Shown: positions 1 to 9,791, counted from the stretch's first letter. The stretch: 64,000 nt of DNA from an uncultured Chlorobiaceae bacterium (GCA_903820085.1 CAIJGA010000001.1:164863-228862), one strand, 5' to 3'. Numbers and translations are program-made. Notes: generated from the letters alone by a model not told the origin.

Positions 1-2628
1 AAATTCGCCCGCCTCATCAAGGAGGGCAACTACGATGAAGCTCTCTCCATTGCCCGCCAGCAGGTCGAGAGCGGTGCACAGGTTATTGACGTCAACGTGG
101 ATGAAGGGATGCTCGACTCTGAAGCCGTGATGAAGGAGTTCTTGAACCTGATCGGCTCCGAACCCGAAATCTCCCGCGTGCCGGTCATGATCGACAGCTC
201 GAAATGGTCGGTCATAGAGAGCGGCCTGCGCTGCGTCCAGGGCAAAAGCATTGTCAACTCCATCAGCCTCAAGGAAGGAGAAGAACTTTTCCGGCAGAGA
301 GCCCGCAAGGTGCTGCAGTACGGCGCGGCTGCCGTGGTCATGGCCTTCGACGAAGAGGGTCAGGCCGACAGCTACTGGCGCCGTATTGAGATCTGCAAAC
401 GTGCCTACGATATTCTGACCCTTGAGGTCGGCTTCCCTCCCGAAGATATTATCTTTGACCCTAACGTACTGACCGTTGCCACCGGCATCGAAGAGCACAA
501 CAACTACGCCGTCGATTTTATCCAGACTGTCCGATGGATCAAGGAGAACCTGCCCCACGCAAAGGTCTCCGGCGGCATCAGCAATGTCTCCTTCTCCTTC
601 CGCGGCAACGAAACGGTTCGTGAGGCGATGCACGCCGCATTCCTCTACCACGCCATTCGTGCCGGGCTCGATATGGGTATTGTCAATGCCGGCCAGCTCG
701 CCATCTATGAAGATATTGATCCCGAACTGCTGGTTCGGGTTGAGGATGTGCTGCTCAACCGCCGCGCGGATGCTACCGAGCGCCTCGTCAGCTTTGCTGA
801 AACCATTCAGGATGGCGGTGAAAAAACGGAAGCAAAGGCGGCTGAATGGAGGAGCATGGCGGTTGAGGAACGGCTGCGCCACGCCCTGATCAAGGGAATT
901 GTCGATCATATTGAAGAGGACACCGAAGAGGCCCGCCAACTCTACCCGAGCCCGCTCCAGGTGATTGAGGGACCGCTGATGAACGGCATGAACGCTATCG
1001 GTGACCTCTTTGCCGAAGGAAAGATGTTTTTGCCCCAGGTGGTCAAAAGCGCCCGCGTCATGAAGCGCTCGGTTGCCGTCCTGCTGCCCTATATCGAAGC
1101 CGAGAAGGCACTGAACAAGGATACAAGAGCCGCCGCCAAGGTGCTGCTTGCAACGGTCAAAGGCGACGTGCACGATATCGGCAAGAATATTGTCGCCGTT
1201 GTGCTTGCCTGCAACAACTATGATGTGGTCGATATCGGCGTCATGATGCCGTGCGACAAGATCCTTGACGCCGTAGAACGCGAAAAAGCTGACCTGCTTG
1301 GCCTGAGCGGCCTTATCACCCCTTCGCTGGATGAAATGGTGCATGTGGCAAGCGAAATGGAGCGGCGCGGCATGAAAATTCCGCTGCTCATCGGAGGCGC
1401 CACCACATCAAGAATGCACACCGCCGTAAAAATTGCACCGGTCTATTCCGGCCCGGTCATCCAGGTGCTCGACGCCTCACGAAGCGTTCCGGTAGTCAAC
1501 AGCCTGCTGAATCCGGCGCTCAGCCCGGCCTACATCGCCCGGCTCAAAATGGAACAGGCCGGACTGCGCGAAAGCCATGCATCACGCACCACTGCCAAAA
1601 AATATCTCTCGATTGAGGAGGCACGCAAGAACCGCCCGGCACTTCAGGCATCGGTCTGCAAGCCGCTGAAACCGGGAGTAACCCTGTTTGAGAATGTTAC
1701 CGCCGGAGAGTTACGCCCTTATATCGACTGGACTCCCTTTTTCATGGCCTGGGAACTGCATGGCCGTTACCCGCAGATTCTCGATGACGAAAAGTACGGC
1801 GTCGAAGCGAAAAAACTCTTTGATGACGCAAACAGCCTGCTTGACCGGATTGAGCAGGAACAGTTGCTTGGCCTGAAAGGTGTTGCCGGACTCTTCCCTG
1901 CCAACAGCTCGGGAGACGACATTGAGGTCTACACCGACGAGAGCCGTAAAAGCGTGCTTATGACCCTGCATACCCTCCGCCAGCAGGAGGAAAAAGCACA
2001 GGGCGAACCAAATCTGGCCCTGGCAGACTTTATCGCTCCCGTCAGCTCAGGGCTGGAGGACTACATCGGAGGCTTTGCCGTCACCGCAGGGCTCGGCATT
2101 GAAAAGATACTCAACCAGTTCAGCCTGGAGCAGGACGACTACCACCGCATTATGACTCAGGCACTCGCTGACCGCCTGGCGGAAGCCTTTGCCGAGATGC
2201 TGCACGAGCGTGTGCGCCAGGAACTCTGGGGATATGAGCATGCTGCAAACAAGCAAGGCCGCCAGCGGTGTACCTGTCACCCAGAACCTGAATGCCAGCC
2301 ACACGCTGTCCATGAGCTGCTTGCAGAAAAATACCAGGGAATCCGCCCCGCTCCGGGCTACCCCGCCTGCCCCGATCACACGGAAAAAGCGGAGCTGTTC
2401 ACGTTGCTGAACGCCGAAACCAACACCGGCATCACGCTCACCGAAACGTTCGCCATGAAGCCGGCAGCCTCAGTCAGCGGCTTTTACTTTGCCCACCCGC
2501 AGTCCAGGTACTTCGTACTCGGCAAAATCGGCCGGGATCAGGTTGAGGATTACGCCCTGCGCAAGGCTATGAGCGTCAAGGAGGCTGAGAAGTGGCTTGC
2601 CCCGGTCTTGAATTACGACCCTGAATAA
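1..2628 (+). CDS. metH: Methionine synthase, cobalamin-dependent (5'-truncated by window edge)
   Basis: Transfers a methyl group from methyltetrahydrofolate through cobalamin to homocysteine, making methionine in the cytoplasm. The frame is open from base 1, so the N-terminal homocysteine-binding domain and start lie outside the window. What remains begins inside the pterin-binding barrel (VIDSSKW-like strand, then [12 protein letters not shown]), followed by the helical cap and the B12 domain with the base-off motif DVHDIGKN (about base 1165). The C-terminal activation domain carries [11 protein letters not shown], the signature of the AdoMet-binding reactivation module. The end is a normal TAA followed by a strong hairpin terminator. 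Family assignment is very secure; only the 5' part is unknown. Confidence 0.97.
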   Translation, partial: KFARLIKEGNYDEALSIARQQVESGAQVIDVNVDEGMLDSEAVMKEFLNLIGSEPEISRVPVMIDSSKWSVIESGLRCVQGKSIVNSISLKEGEELFRQRARKVLQYGAAAVVMAFDEEGQADSYWRRIEICKRAYDILTLEVGFPPEDIIFDPNVLTVATGIEEHNNYAVDFIQTVRWIKENLPHAKVSGGISNVSFSFRGNETVREAMHAAFLYHAIRAGLDMGIVNAGQLAIYEDIDPELLVRVEDVLLNRRADATERLVSFAETIQDGGEKTEAKAAEWRSMAVEERLRHALIKGIVDHIEEDTEEARQLYPSPLQVIEGPLMNGMNAIGDLFAEGKMFLPQVVKSARVMKRSVAVLLPYIEAEKALNKDTRAAAKVLLATVKGDVHDIGKNIVAVVLACNNYDVVDIGVMMPCDKILDAVEREKADLLGLSGLITPSLDEMVHVASEMERRGMKIPLLIGGATTSRMHTAVKIAPVYSGPVIQVLDASRSVPVVNSLLNPALSPAYIARLKMEQAGLRESHASRTTAKKYLSIEEARKNRPALQASVCKPLKPGVTLFENVTAGELRPYIDWTPFFMAWELHGRYPQILDDEKYGVEAKKLFDDANSLLDRIEQEQLLGLKGVAGLFPANSSGDDIEVYTDESRKSVLMTLHTLRQQEEKAQGEPNLALADFIAPVSSGLEDYIGGFAVTAGLGIEKILNQFSLEQDDYHRIMTQALADRLAEAFAEMLHERVRQELWGYEHAANKQGRQRCTCHPEPECQPHAVHELLAEKYQGIRPAPGYPACPDHTEKAELFTLLNAETNTGITLTETFAMKPAASVSGFYFAHPQSRYFVLGKIGRDQVEDYALRKAMSVKEAEKWLAPVLNYDPE

Positions 2629-2660
2629 AGAAGCTTTTCGTCCTCTACCCGGCCTTGCAT

Positions 2661-2706
2661 CCCGGAGCAATTGGTACGATACCGTACCCGTTGCTCCGGG
2701 TTTTTC
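2661..2706 (+). terminator. Rho-independent terminator after metH
   Basis: A perfect 10-bp stem (CCCGGAGCAA pairing with TTGCTCCGGG) encloses a second small stem (GGTACG/CGTACC) and is followed by TTTTTC. It lies 33 bases after the metH stop, between convergent genes. Confidence 0.85.
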
Positions 2707-2725
2707 ATGATAACAGTTCAAAAAG

Positions 2726-3352
2726 CTACCACTTCATCATCGGCAAGGGACTGAACGGTTTGGTTTTCAGCCGCTTGATGGCAAGCCGGGAAAGCATTTT
2801 ATGAAATCCTGCATTTGGATAGGCGTCAAGCACATCCGAAACAAAATCATCCGGCAGACGGAAACGGATCAGTCCGCCCGACAGATCAATCAGGTCGGCC
2901 TTTCTGAACGCTTCAACCAGCCATGAGGGATTCAGGCGATAGCGGGTAATCTTGTGATGCTCACCGATCATGGCATCGATCTCCTTGCACCACGATGCTT
3001 TAAAGTTCTTTTCCAGATAACGCTGCGCCAGCAGTTGAGAGGGGGCAAGATAGTCCAGGGTCTTCTCTGTCCAGATCCCGAGATCATGAAAAACAGCGGC
3101 AATGGCTATTTTATTGTGCTCTGCTGCCTTTTCATCGCCAGCCAGGGCGACACAGAAATTGAAGAGGCGCAAACAGTGGTTGCGGTAGGCATCATAATCG
3201 GTGCCGAGCACAAGCCGGTAACCTTCAAGCAATTCATCAAGAAAAGCGGACTGGCGAACAACATTCATTTTCTTTGGTTTCAACTGCATTTTCAAACTGT
3301 AAACATAACACCTGAAAGCTGAAATCAAGCGAACTGATTTTTTAACGCTCAT
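2726..3352 (-). CDS. HD-domain protein (putative phosphohydrolase)
   Basis: A 208-residue soluble protein with an HD-type metal-binding core: an early His in YRNHCLRLFNF, then FHDLGIW (the HD pair) and a later IGEHHKITRY. This matches small HD hydrolases that act on nucleotides or phosphate esters; the substrate cannot be told. The first 28 residues are not typical of the family, so translation may begin at the internal ATGs at 3289 or 3268; none of the three starts has a clear Shine-Dalgarno. It is convergent with metH and is followed by that gene's terminator. Confidence 0.75.
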   Translation of the reverse strand: MSVKKSVRLISAFRCYVYSLKMQLKPKKMNVVRQSAFLDELLEGYRLVLGTDYDAYRNHCLRLFNFCVALAGDEKAAEHNKIAIAAVFHDLGIWTEKTLDYLAPSQLLAQRYLEKNFKASWCKEIDAMIGEHHKITRYRLNPSWLVEAFRKADLIDLSGGLIRFRLPDDFVSDVLDAYPNAGFHKMLSRLAIKRLKTKPFSPLPMMKW

Positions 3353-3390
3353 GAAACTTTAACACATTTCCGCCGGATAAAGAGGGGCAT

Positions 3391-3418
3391 AAAAAAAGCC
3401 CTGTGTTTGACAGGGCTT
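3391..3418 (-). terminator. Rho-independent terminator for the 3480-4100 gene
   Basis: Read on the minus strand, an 8-bp stem AAGCCCTG/CAGGGCTT with a 6-base loop is followed by a run of T. It lies about 60 bases past the stop of the outer-membrane protein gene. Confidence 0.8.
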
Positions 3419-3479
3419 CACTGCTAAGCCGGGCTATCAGAAATGAGCCGGTAATCACAGAGTACGAAAAGACTACTGC

Positions 3480-4100
3480 CTAAAAGAAGTAATGCACACC
3501 GGCGCCGATTGAAATGCCTGACATATCATATGTATCCGACGGACTACCATCAGACGAATCATCATAGCCGGAGAACAAGTAGCCGACTTCAAAGTTTACG
3601 CCAAGTTCAGGAATACCTGCAAAGTTATACTCAGCACCAACCAATGGCCTTACAAGCCATAAGGTGTTAGTATATGACTCATTAAGATGAAAGTCCTCAG
3701 GATCAACATAATTCTGCTCATAATGGACCCTCCCAAGACCGGCTTCAAGACCAACATAAAAGCGACTGTTCTCCTTGACAACCGGCGCGTACATACCCTT
3801 TATTGTACCTGCCAGAACACTCCTTTCATCATCATACGAACCCGGATATTTTCGTGATGCTGACTGTAAGTAAAGATTGCCCTCAATACCAACCTCATTG
3901 TTTATCCAGTAGCGGCTGCTCAGTCCATTCGCAACGCCACTAATCGAAAATTCACCACTTCCAGTATTAAGATCAAGACCCTGATAACCGATGCTTAATT
4001 TTCCAATGTTCCGACCTTCTGTTGCTGAGCTTGCTGAAGCTGTCCCTGCACCAAGTGCAAGAGCAAGAGCAACTATTGCGACTGTTTTTCTCATAATCAT
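3480..4100 (-). CDS. Small outer-membrane beta-barrel protein, OmpA/OprF-barrel type
   Basis: 206 residues with a clear Sec signal peptide (VAIVALALALGAGTASASS). The mature part alternates polar and hydrophobic residues, with many glycines and aromatics, and ends in GAGVHYFF, the terminal aromatic pattern recognised by the BAM machinery. It is most likely an eight-stranded barrel of unknown function in the outer membrane. The ATG at 4100 lies just after a GGTCATGATT stretch. It has its own terminator and looks monocistronic. Confidence 0.7.
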   Translation of the reverse strand: MIMRKTVAIVALALALGAGTASASSATEGRNIGKLSIGYQGLDLNTGSGEFSISGVANGLSSRYWINNEVGIEGNLYLQSASRKYPGSYDDERSVLAGTIKGMYAPVVKENSRFYVGLEAGLGRVHYEQNYVDPEDFHLNESYTNTLWLVRPLVGAEYNFAGIPELGVNFEVGYLFSGYDDSSDGSPSDTYDMSGISIGAGVHYFF

Positions 4101-4337
4101 GACCTTTCTCCGTTTTTTTCTTTTTAGACGAGATTGCTTTATTGGAGCCCCCAGTCTTTGCTGCTTTAACCTTTGACCGGGCAGCTCGTTTCCACCTACT
4201 GCTTAAATATACTAATCATATTACTTATTTTTAAACAAAATAATACTGCAATAAGGGGTAAAGCAAAATACTTCATGGAAATAATTTCGCCGCACTCCTG
4301 CAGAGCGGTTGCCCATACGCTCTCTTTTCGCACATCT

Positions 4338-5078
4338 TTATTCGTTACCGTTTTTGCGTGGACCGGCCATCTCTTTTTCCAAATCACTCTCCCTGACGGT
4401 GTAGCCTGCCGGTACCTCGAATTTTGAGGCGGGAACAGCAACATTTTCCTCGATCTTTGCGGCCTTGATCATGATGCCGCCCATTTCGGTCTTGAGAGCG
4501 ATTTTTTTATAGAGTACCCCGTAAGCCCTCTGACTGTTTTTCTCCTTGCTCAGCGAGACGGAATATTTTGTGCCGGTTACACCGGCAACAACTTCGCTCC
4601 CCTCTTCGCGATAGTCAAAATCCTTTTTCATCTGTTCCGCATCAATCCCCTTGCCCATCTTCATGGCCATCTCCCTGAACTTTCTGATATCAGTCTTTGT
4701 GGCCACCTTGCTCGTCTCATCCTTGCCATTGACAACTTTTTCGAGCTCATAGGAGATCATATAGTCACCATCGGTGATATCCACCTTTTTTTCATGCGTT
4801 TTCATGCCCATGATCTCCGAGTCCGTCACGCTCTCGCGGCTCTCCCTGCGCCCGTAATCATCAAAGTAAAGGGTTGATACACTCTTTATCCCCATAATCA
4901 CCATTGGTTCGTAGTAAACAATACCTGACTGCAACTCGTAACGTTTGGGCGTTGAACTGATAGCCGATTCAGTCGAACTTCCCGGTTTTGCAGAATCAGA
5001 TTTTTTGGAGCATCCGGAAACGAGGGTCAAGGTTGAAAGAAGCAAAAGGCCGGCAGTTCTTTTCAGGTTTGATTTCAT
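4338..5078 (-). CDS. Lipoprotein of unknown function
   Basis: 246 residues. The N-terminus is a lipoprotein signal (KRTAGLLLLSTLTLVSGC) with lipobox VSGC, so Cys23 should be lipidated and the protein anchored to a membrane facing the periplasm. The rest is hydrophilic and charged (EKVVNGKDE, EMAMKMGKGIDAEQMKKDF) and resembles proteins that carry a LolA-like or DUF4412-like fold, but I do not recognise a specific family. It stands alone: the outer-membrane protein gene downstream is separated by about 240 bases. Confidence 0.65.
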   Translation of the reverse strand: MKSNLKRTAGLLLLSTLTLVSGCSKKSDSAKPGSSTESAISSTPKRYELQSGIVYYEPMVIMGIKSVSTLYFDDYGRRESRESVTDSEIMGMKTHEKKVDITDGDYMISYELEKVVNGKDETSKVATKTDIRKFREMAMKMGKGIDAEQMKKDFDYREEGSEVVAGVTGTKYSVSLSKEKNSQRAYGVLYKKIALKTEMGGIMIKAAKIEENVAVPASKFEVPAGYTVRESDLEKEMAGPRKNGNE

Positions 5079-5459
5079 TGAAGTAGATGGTGTAATGTTA
5101 AGAGAGTCCGCGATGTATAAACTTACGCATATCCATAGGGATTGTCAAATTTTTACACCGCGCGAAGTGAACTTAACCACCTCACGTATGCCGTGTAGAG
5201 CTATAAAAATAATAGGGTCCATTCCGGATTTATTGCTGTGAATTGACAGAATACTTTGTACTTTATGTTATGATGAGCTATAGCACGTTCTGAGCCTTGG
5301 GCATTGTGGGCAAAATCAGCCCTAACGGGAGTATTGGCGGCACGGAATTGGCTGGAAAACACCTGATAATCTCTTTTATTTTATCGTCATGCATCATTGG
5401 CTGACGAAATTCATTTTCACCAACATCTACAATTCAATAAACCTTAAATAATAAATACC
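5079..5459. other. Intergenic region between divergent lipoprotein and csmB genes
   Basis: About 380 bases without a convincing gene. It must hold the promoters of both divergent genes; the one readable candidate, for csmB, is listed separately. The csmB leader of roughly 180 bases is AT-rich near the start codon. Confidence 0.6.
5243..5271 (+). promoter_or_regulatory. Candidate sigma-70 promoter for csmB
   Basis: A perfect TTGACA at 5243-5248 is followed after 17 bases by TGTTAT (5266-5271), which matches the -10 consensus at four of six positions. It lies about 190 bases upstream of the csmB start. This is inferred from consensus only. Confidence 0.4.
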
Positions 5460-5753
5460 ATGTCGAACGAATCAATCAATGATTTCTCTGTTGCTTTCAA
5501 CAATCTTCTGAAAACCGTCGGATCACTTGCCCAGCAGCAGTTTGACCTGTTGAACCTTGGAATCAAGGCTGCCGGACAGGTTATTGAGCCTCTGGTCAAA
5601 ACATCTTCAGATCTTCTTGGCAGTGCCGTCAAAACATCTTCAGAACTTGTCAGCAGTGCTGTCAAAACATCTTCGGATCTTGTTGGCAACGTCATCAATA
5701 CTGTCGGCCAGGTTTTCCAGAACGTCACCTCTTCTTTTGCTCCGAAAAAGTAA
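5460..5753 (+). CDS. csmB: Chlorosome envelope protein, CsmB type, with internal repeat expansion
   Basis: CsmB is a small hydrophobic protein of the monolayer envelope around chlorosomes, the light-harvesting bodies of green sulfur bacteria. The N-terminus (MSNESINDFSVAFNNLL), the VGSLAQQQFDL segment and the C-terminus GQVFQNVTSSFAPKK fit this family as I remember it. The protein is 97 residues, whereas CsmB is usually about 75. The excess is accounted for by three tandem 11-residue units (VKTSSDLLGSA, VKTSSELVSSA, VKTSSDLVGNV; residues 46-78) where one would be expected. It is monocistronic, with a candidate promoter and a strong terminator, as suits an abundant structural protein. CsmF is a related alternative. 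Confidence 0.8.
   Translation: MSNESINDFSVAFNNLLKTVGSLAQQQFDLLNLGIKAAGQVIEPLVKTSSDLLGSAVKTSSELVSSAVKTSSDLVGNVINTVGQVFQNVTSSFAPKK
5595..5693 (+). repeat. Three tandem 33-bp repeats inside csmB
   Basis: Copies at 5595-5627, 5628-5660 and 5661-5693 all begin GTCAAAACATCTTC and keep the reading frame. They differ by a few bases each, mostly in the second half of the unit. Confidence 0.95.
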
Positions 5754-5779
5754 GAGCTCTCTTTTTAAGTATTGAAAAA

Positions 5780-5813
5780 GCCCCCTGTGCCAAATGCATA
5801 GGGGGCTTTTTTT
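5780..5813 (+). terminator. Rho-independent terminator after csmB
   Basis: A perfect GC-rich stem GCCCCCT/AGGGGGC with a 13-base loop, followed by seven T. It begins 26 bases after the csmB stop. Confidence 0.92.
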
Positions 5814-5864
5814 GTTTGAACTGTCGGATAGACCGGTCGGTCTGGCCAGTTCCTTGTGGATTTT

Positions 5865-7541
5865 CTACAAGCCGCAGCTGTCCATTTTATAAAGGGGGAG
5901 CGGTTTGTCGAGCGCCTTCAATACCTGGTCATCGCGGTTGTAGACATCGTCACGAAATTGCAGTTCATCACCTTCATCCGTGGCTGTCAGGTACAAGATA
6001 TAGACTGGAATCCGTTTCGGAAGGGTTACCATTCTTGTTTTTCCGGTGTTGATTGCTGCGTGAAGTTTTGTTTTGCTCCAGAGAACGCTGTCCTGCAACA
6101 CCAGAGCAGCAAGATCCAGAGGATTTTGCACCCTGATACACCCTGAACTGAATGTTCTTGTGCGCTCGGCAAACAGTTCCTTGTTCGGCGTATCGTGCAG
6201 GTAGACAATATAGCGGTTCGGAAGCAGGAACTTGATCCGGCCCAGTGCACCGTGATCTCCGGAACTCTGCTGCAGACGGTAGGGAAAGTTCGCCGCAGAA
6301 TACTGTGACCAGTTGACCGATGCAGGAGCGACAACACCGCCGTTCTGGGCAATAATCTTCAGATTTTTGCGGCTCAGATAAGAGCTGCTTTTGCGAAGAG
6401 CGGGCAGGGCATCCTTGTCAAGAATGGTGGGCGGGATGACCCACTGGGGATTGAGAATAACGTACTGCATATCAGCCTTGAAGAGCGGGGTTTCACGCTG
6501 CGGTTTCCCAACAATAACCCGGGTACTCCAACGCTGGTGACCATTTTCGACATACTGCAGGTTAAAGCTGGGGATATTGACCATGATGCAGGTCGGTTCG
6601 AGGTCACTTAAAAACCATCGGCACCGTTCAAGATTGATGCGGATTTCATCAATTCGACGGGCCACAGGAATATTCATGACACGAATGGTGGAAGCTCCAA
6701 CCACACCATCGATCTCCATACCGTTCCGCTTCTGAAACCGTTTGACCGCTTCAACCAGTTCTCTGTTGTAGACCGTTGACGTATCCGTATTCAGGGCAGC
6801 AATATCTCCCGAAACTTTGAGCCGTTGACGCAACATGCTGACCCGCTTCTCCCTTGCTCCCTCTTGCAGCTTCACTCCTTCCGCCAAAACCGGCCAGCCG
6901 CCTTCGCGCTCAATGGTGCGATACCGGGCCAGCCCTTTTTTGAGCATATCGTATTTTGGATGCTGCAATCGAAGTTCATTTAAAACAGTTGCAATCTGGG
7001 CCGTGGCAATGGCATTGTGCAGCTTGTGCTCAATAACACTGCCATTCCTGGCATGACCGACATTCCAGTGCGTATCAAGCGTTTCGGGGTCAACCTTTCC
7101 ATAGCGGAGATGACCGGCAAAAGTCAGAAAAACATCGGTCAGAAAAACATCGTAACAGGCGGCAAGTTCAGGAGTTGCGGGCGGTTTACTGTACATCTGC
7201 CTGATCTCTTTGATATGGTAGTCTGCCGGATCAAGACCGTCATCGACCGACTCCTCAACGGCAGCAATAAGTTCAGCAATCATGGTCCGCTTTGCCCATA
7301 CAGGCTGATAGCCCCTTGCAGCATAGAACCGCTGAAGCCGGATATTGAAGAGCGCCCTTTCACTGCCGCCTTCGGGACCCTTCTGCTGAATCAGCCGGTC
7401 AAGACGTTCGTGAATCTTTTCCGTCGTGCCAACCGGAAGCTCTCGCTGTGACTGCAGCTGCTCTTGCTGAGCAGCCGCAGGTTTTACCGGAACGGAGGGA
7501 ACCGGACTGAAGGCAAGCCAGAAAAGAAGAATACCAATCAT
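5865..7541 (-). CDS. Murein L,D-transpeptidase, YcbB/LdtD type
   Basis: Forms 3-3 cross-links in peptidoglycan in the periplasm. The 558-residue protein has a signal peptide (ILLFWLAFSPVPSVPVKPAAA), an N-terminal helical region with GYQPVW, a peptidoglycan-binding domain (AVKRFQKRNGMEIDGVVG), and a YkuD catalytic domain with NPQWVIPPTI, YLHDTP and the nucleophile motif SSGCIRV. This order is that of E. coli YcbB, and the length is close to it. The gene starts 18 bases after the stop of a second L,D-transpeptidase, suggesting co-transcription. Confidence 0.9.
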   Translation of the reverse strand: MIGILLFWLAFSPVPSVPVKPAAAQQEQLQSQRELPVGTTEKIHERLDRLIQQKGPEGGSERALFNIRLQRFYAARGYQPVWAKRTMIAELIAAVEESVDDGLDPADYHIKEIRQMYSKPPATPELAACYDVFLTDVFLTFAGHLRYGKVDPETLDTHWNVGHARNGSVIEHKLHNAIATAQIATVLNELRLQHPKYDMLKKGLARYRTIEREGGWPVLAEGVKLQEGAREKRVSMLRQRLKVSGDIAALNTDTSTVYNRELVEAVKRFQKRNGMEIDGVVGASTIRVMNIPVARRIDEIRINLERCRWFLSDLEPTCIMVNIPSFNLQYVENGHQRWSTRVIVGKPQRETPLFKADMQYVILNPQWVIPPTILDKDALPALRKSSSYLSRKNLKIIAQNGGVVAPASVNWSQYSAANFPYRLQQSSGDHGALGRIKFLLPNRYIVYLHDTPNKELFAERTRTFSSGCIRVQNPLDLAALVLQDSVLWSKTKLHAAINTGKTRMVTLPKRIPVYILYLTATDEGDELQFRDDVYNRDDQVLKALDKPLPLYKMDSCGL

Positions 7542-7559
7542 ACGTCACGGCTGTATACG

Positions 7560-8246
7560 TTATGAAAAATTGTCTATGAAATCTTTACCATCATGGTAGA
7601 TAAAGAGGCAGCTTCCCCCTTTGATAAGATCGATCACCTGCTGAAAAGAGTCAAAAGAGAGTGCCGGGCAACCCTCACTTCTGCCGAGACGACCATGCTT
7701 TCTGATAAAATCGTAGGAGACATAGTTCGCTCCATGGATGACAATACTTCTTGATTCAGCATTGTCATTAACCCCCCTCTCCTGACCCTGAAGCCTGAGC
7801 GAGTAACCGTTCTTGCCGTCATAGGTATCACCTGTGGTATAAAAGCCAAGGCTGCTTTGACGGGAACCCGGAACATTGGAAAAATTTTGTGCATAATTCC
7901 CGCCGCTTCCGCTTCCATGCGCAACAAGGGCCGAATAAAGCAATCTGCCCTGATTAACGTCAATAACAAAAAGGCGTTCATCAACAGAGGGCCGGTTAAA
8001 ATCAATAACCGTCAGAATACCGTCACGGTTTACCTTCCCCTCCTCTTTGAGAGCACGATATCCGGCAAGCGCCGCACTGAGCACCTGCGAACTTATCTTG
8101 TTTCGGAGTTCAGGAAATTTGAAAAATACGGAATTGGTTCTTTTGAAAGGATTAACATCAAAAGTCAGCGATTGGCCCTTTACGGGAAACGCCATCATAA
8201 GCAGCATAGAAAGCACCATCATCAATCGAATCATAGCAACATACAT
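7560..8246 (-). CDS. L,D-transpeptidase catalytic-domain protein (YkuD_2 family)
   Basis: 228 residues with a signal peptide (MVLSMLLMMAFPVKGQS). The catalytic part has VDVNQGRL, the histidine motif VIHGANYVS and the cysteine motif GRSEGCPAL, typical of the compact YkuD_2 type. It should work on peptidoglycan in the periplasm; whether it cross-links or attaches or releases a protein is not visible. It sits just upstream of the larger YcbB-type enzyme on the same strand. Confidence 0.85.
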   Translation of the reverse strand: MYVAMIRLMMVLSMLLMMAFPVKGQSLTFDVNPFKRTNSVFFKFPELRNKISSQVLSAALAGYRALKEEGKVNRDGILTVIDFNRPSVDERLFVIDVNQGRLLYSALVAHGSGSGGNYAQNFSNVPGSRQSSLGFYTTGDTYDGKNGYSLRLQGQERGVNDNAESRSIVIHGANYVSYDFIRKHGRLGRSEGCPALSFDSFQQVIDLIKGGSCLFIYHDGKDFIDNFS

Positions 8247-8419
8247 TCAGAATTAAACCGGCTCGCCCTCTTTGAAGGCTCTGCCAGCAGAAAACATACC
8301 TCATAAAACATCGTAACGCTCCCCCATAGGGGGAAAATAGCAACACATCTCTGCACGTCATGCAGCTCGAAAAAAAAATCAAGAAATCGAGTGGAAAGAT
8401 AAGTTTTTTTTCGATATGG

Positions 8420-9043
8420 TCAAATCGGCGTATTGCCGGCTGAACCTTCTGTGCCGCCGGAAAGAGTCTGAGATGGATGCTGAAACTGCACCGGAGCCTG
8501 AGCAATTTTCCAAAACAGCTTTATGTGGAAAAGATGCTGCGGCCAGTTCAGCAAAAAGGTGGCAAGCGCCTCCCACACCGAAACCCAGGCCACAATCGTC
8601 AGCCCTTCGGCAAAAACAGTGTTGATAAATGAGGGTGTCCCGTCAACGGTGAACAGATGGTTGGCCCACAAAGAGATTCCGAGAATAACAATGCCAATAA
8701 TGAGCAGCGTGAAAGAGGTTCTCAGTATTTTGTTCATGGCTGCAAGTTCGAGCTCACGCTGATAGATAAAAAATTTATGGACACTGGTGCGCACCCGCTG
8801 CATGAACTCTTCGGAAGGAAAACGCTCAAACATGAACCTGATTACAAAATCGGCACGGCCTATTTCACGCACACACTCCGTGAGATAATAGGCCAGATCT
8901 TCATCAAGATCTTTTTTATGGTAAGGTGCGGTTTTGTCGAAGTTCTCATAGAGATCCTCCACACGCCGCGCAGCCACATCGATAATGACGCAACCGTCAA
9001 CCGTATGCTCGTAGCGGTCAAGTATTTTTTTCTTCACCTCCAC
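8420..9043 (-). CDS. Conserved membrane protein of unknown function
   Basis: 207 residues. A soluble, charged N-terminal half (about residues 1-105) is followed by two transmembrane helices (LRTSFTLLIIGIVILGISL and an EGLTIVAWVSVWEAL segment) with a short loop, then a basic and polar tail. The pattern EG-x6-W-x3-W after the second helix resembles a widespread uncharacterised two-helix family. No catalytic motif is seen. It is the last gene of a close minus-strand group (8420-10715); only 8 bases separate it from the SIMPL gene. Confidence 0.55.
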   Translation of the reverse strand: MEVKKKILDRYEHTVDGCVIIDVAARRVEDLYENFDKTAPYHKKDLDEDLAYYLTECVREIGRADFVIRFMFERFPSEEFMQRVRTSVHKFFIYQRELELAAMNKILRTSFTLLIIGIVILGISLWANHLFTVDGTPSFINTVFAEGLTIVAWVSVWEALATFLLNWPQHLFHIKLFWKIAQAPVQFQHPSQTLSGGTEGSAGNTPI

Positions 9044-9051
9044 CCTCCAAA

Positions 9052-9780
9052 TTATTTCCCGACAGCAGAAGCGACAAACCGCCAGCGTGAACTGACCGTG
9101 ACAACGATATCCTGTTCAGATGGCGCTATTTCAGTAGGAGCTGGCGAGGGAGCTGACTTCAAGGAGATTGTATCCATGGAGAACCTGCCATTGTAGACCG
9201 GCTGACTGACACTCACCTCAATCAACTGACCGAGATGGCCCCCCGCAGCCTGGGCCATGATTGCGGCATCCTTTCGGGCATTGCTGACCGCAGCAGCAAG
9301 CGCCTGCTGACGAAGCACCTCGTAACGGCCCGATGAGAAACTGATACTCTGTACCTCATCGGCTCCTGCCTGCACCACAGCATCGATGGCCCGTCCAATG
9401 ATGCCGAGCACGCGCACCTTCACCATGATGACGTGTCGTGCACTGTAGCCTTTCAGTCTGCTCTTCCCCAATGACGGATCCCACTCCCAGTCGAGAGAAA
9501 CCGTATAGCTTGCTGTCGGTGCATCCTCAAGGGGAATGCCTGCCGTGCGGAGAGCACCCTGCACACGGCGATACTTCTCGGCGCTCTCTATAGCAGCCCT
9601 GTCAGCACTCTTTGCATCCGATTTTACCACAACACCGAACTCTGCCATATCGGGCTTTACCGAAACCTTTCCTGCAGCCGACACCACAACCTGGGGCTCT
9701 TCGGCACGGACTGTCTGCGGAAAACCCGCCACGGCAACAAGCAACCATGTACTGACAAGAATCAGCTTCGTTTTTTTCAT
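9052..9780 (-). CDS. SIMPL-domain (DUF541) periplasmic protein
   Basis: 242 residues starting at the ATG at 9780, which directly precedes a signal peptide (KKTKLILVSTWLLVAVAGFP...VRA). An upstream in-frame start at 9834 would add 18 unlike residues and overlap the neighbouring gene. The body has the SIMPL hallmarks VVVSAAGKVSVKPDMAEFGV at the start and QALAAAVSNARKDAAIMAQAAG towards the end. Such proteins form oligomeric rings in the periplasm; their role is poorly known, often linked to oxidative stress. It ends 8 bases before the next gene in the group. Confidence 0.85.
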   Translation of the reverse strand: MKKTKLILVSTWLLVAVAGFPQTVRAEEPQVVVSAAGKVSVKPDMAEFGVVVKSDAKSADRAAIESAEKYRRVQGALRTAGIPLEDAPTASYTVSLDWEWDPSLGKSRLKGYSARHVIMVKVRVLGIIGRAIDAVVQAGADEVQSISFSSGRYEVLRQQALAAAVSNARKDAAIMAQAAGGHLGQLIEVSVSQPVYNGRFSMDTISLKSAPSPAPTEIAPSEQDIVVTVSSRWRFVASAVGK

Positions 9781-9791
9781 CGTTACCGTTC

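Noticed and set aside
5595..5693. Possible CRISPR-like array because of regular 33-base units
   Set aside because: The units are directly adjacent with no spacers and lie in frame inside csmB; they are a coding tandem repeat.
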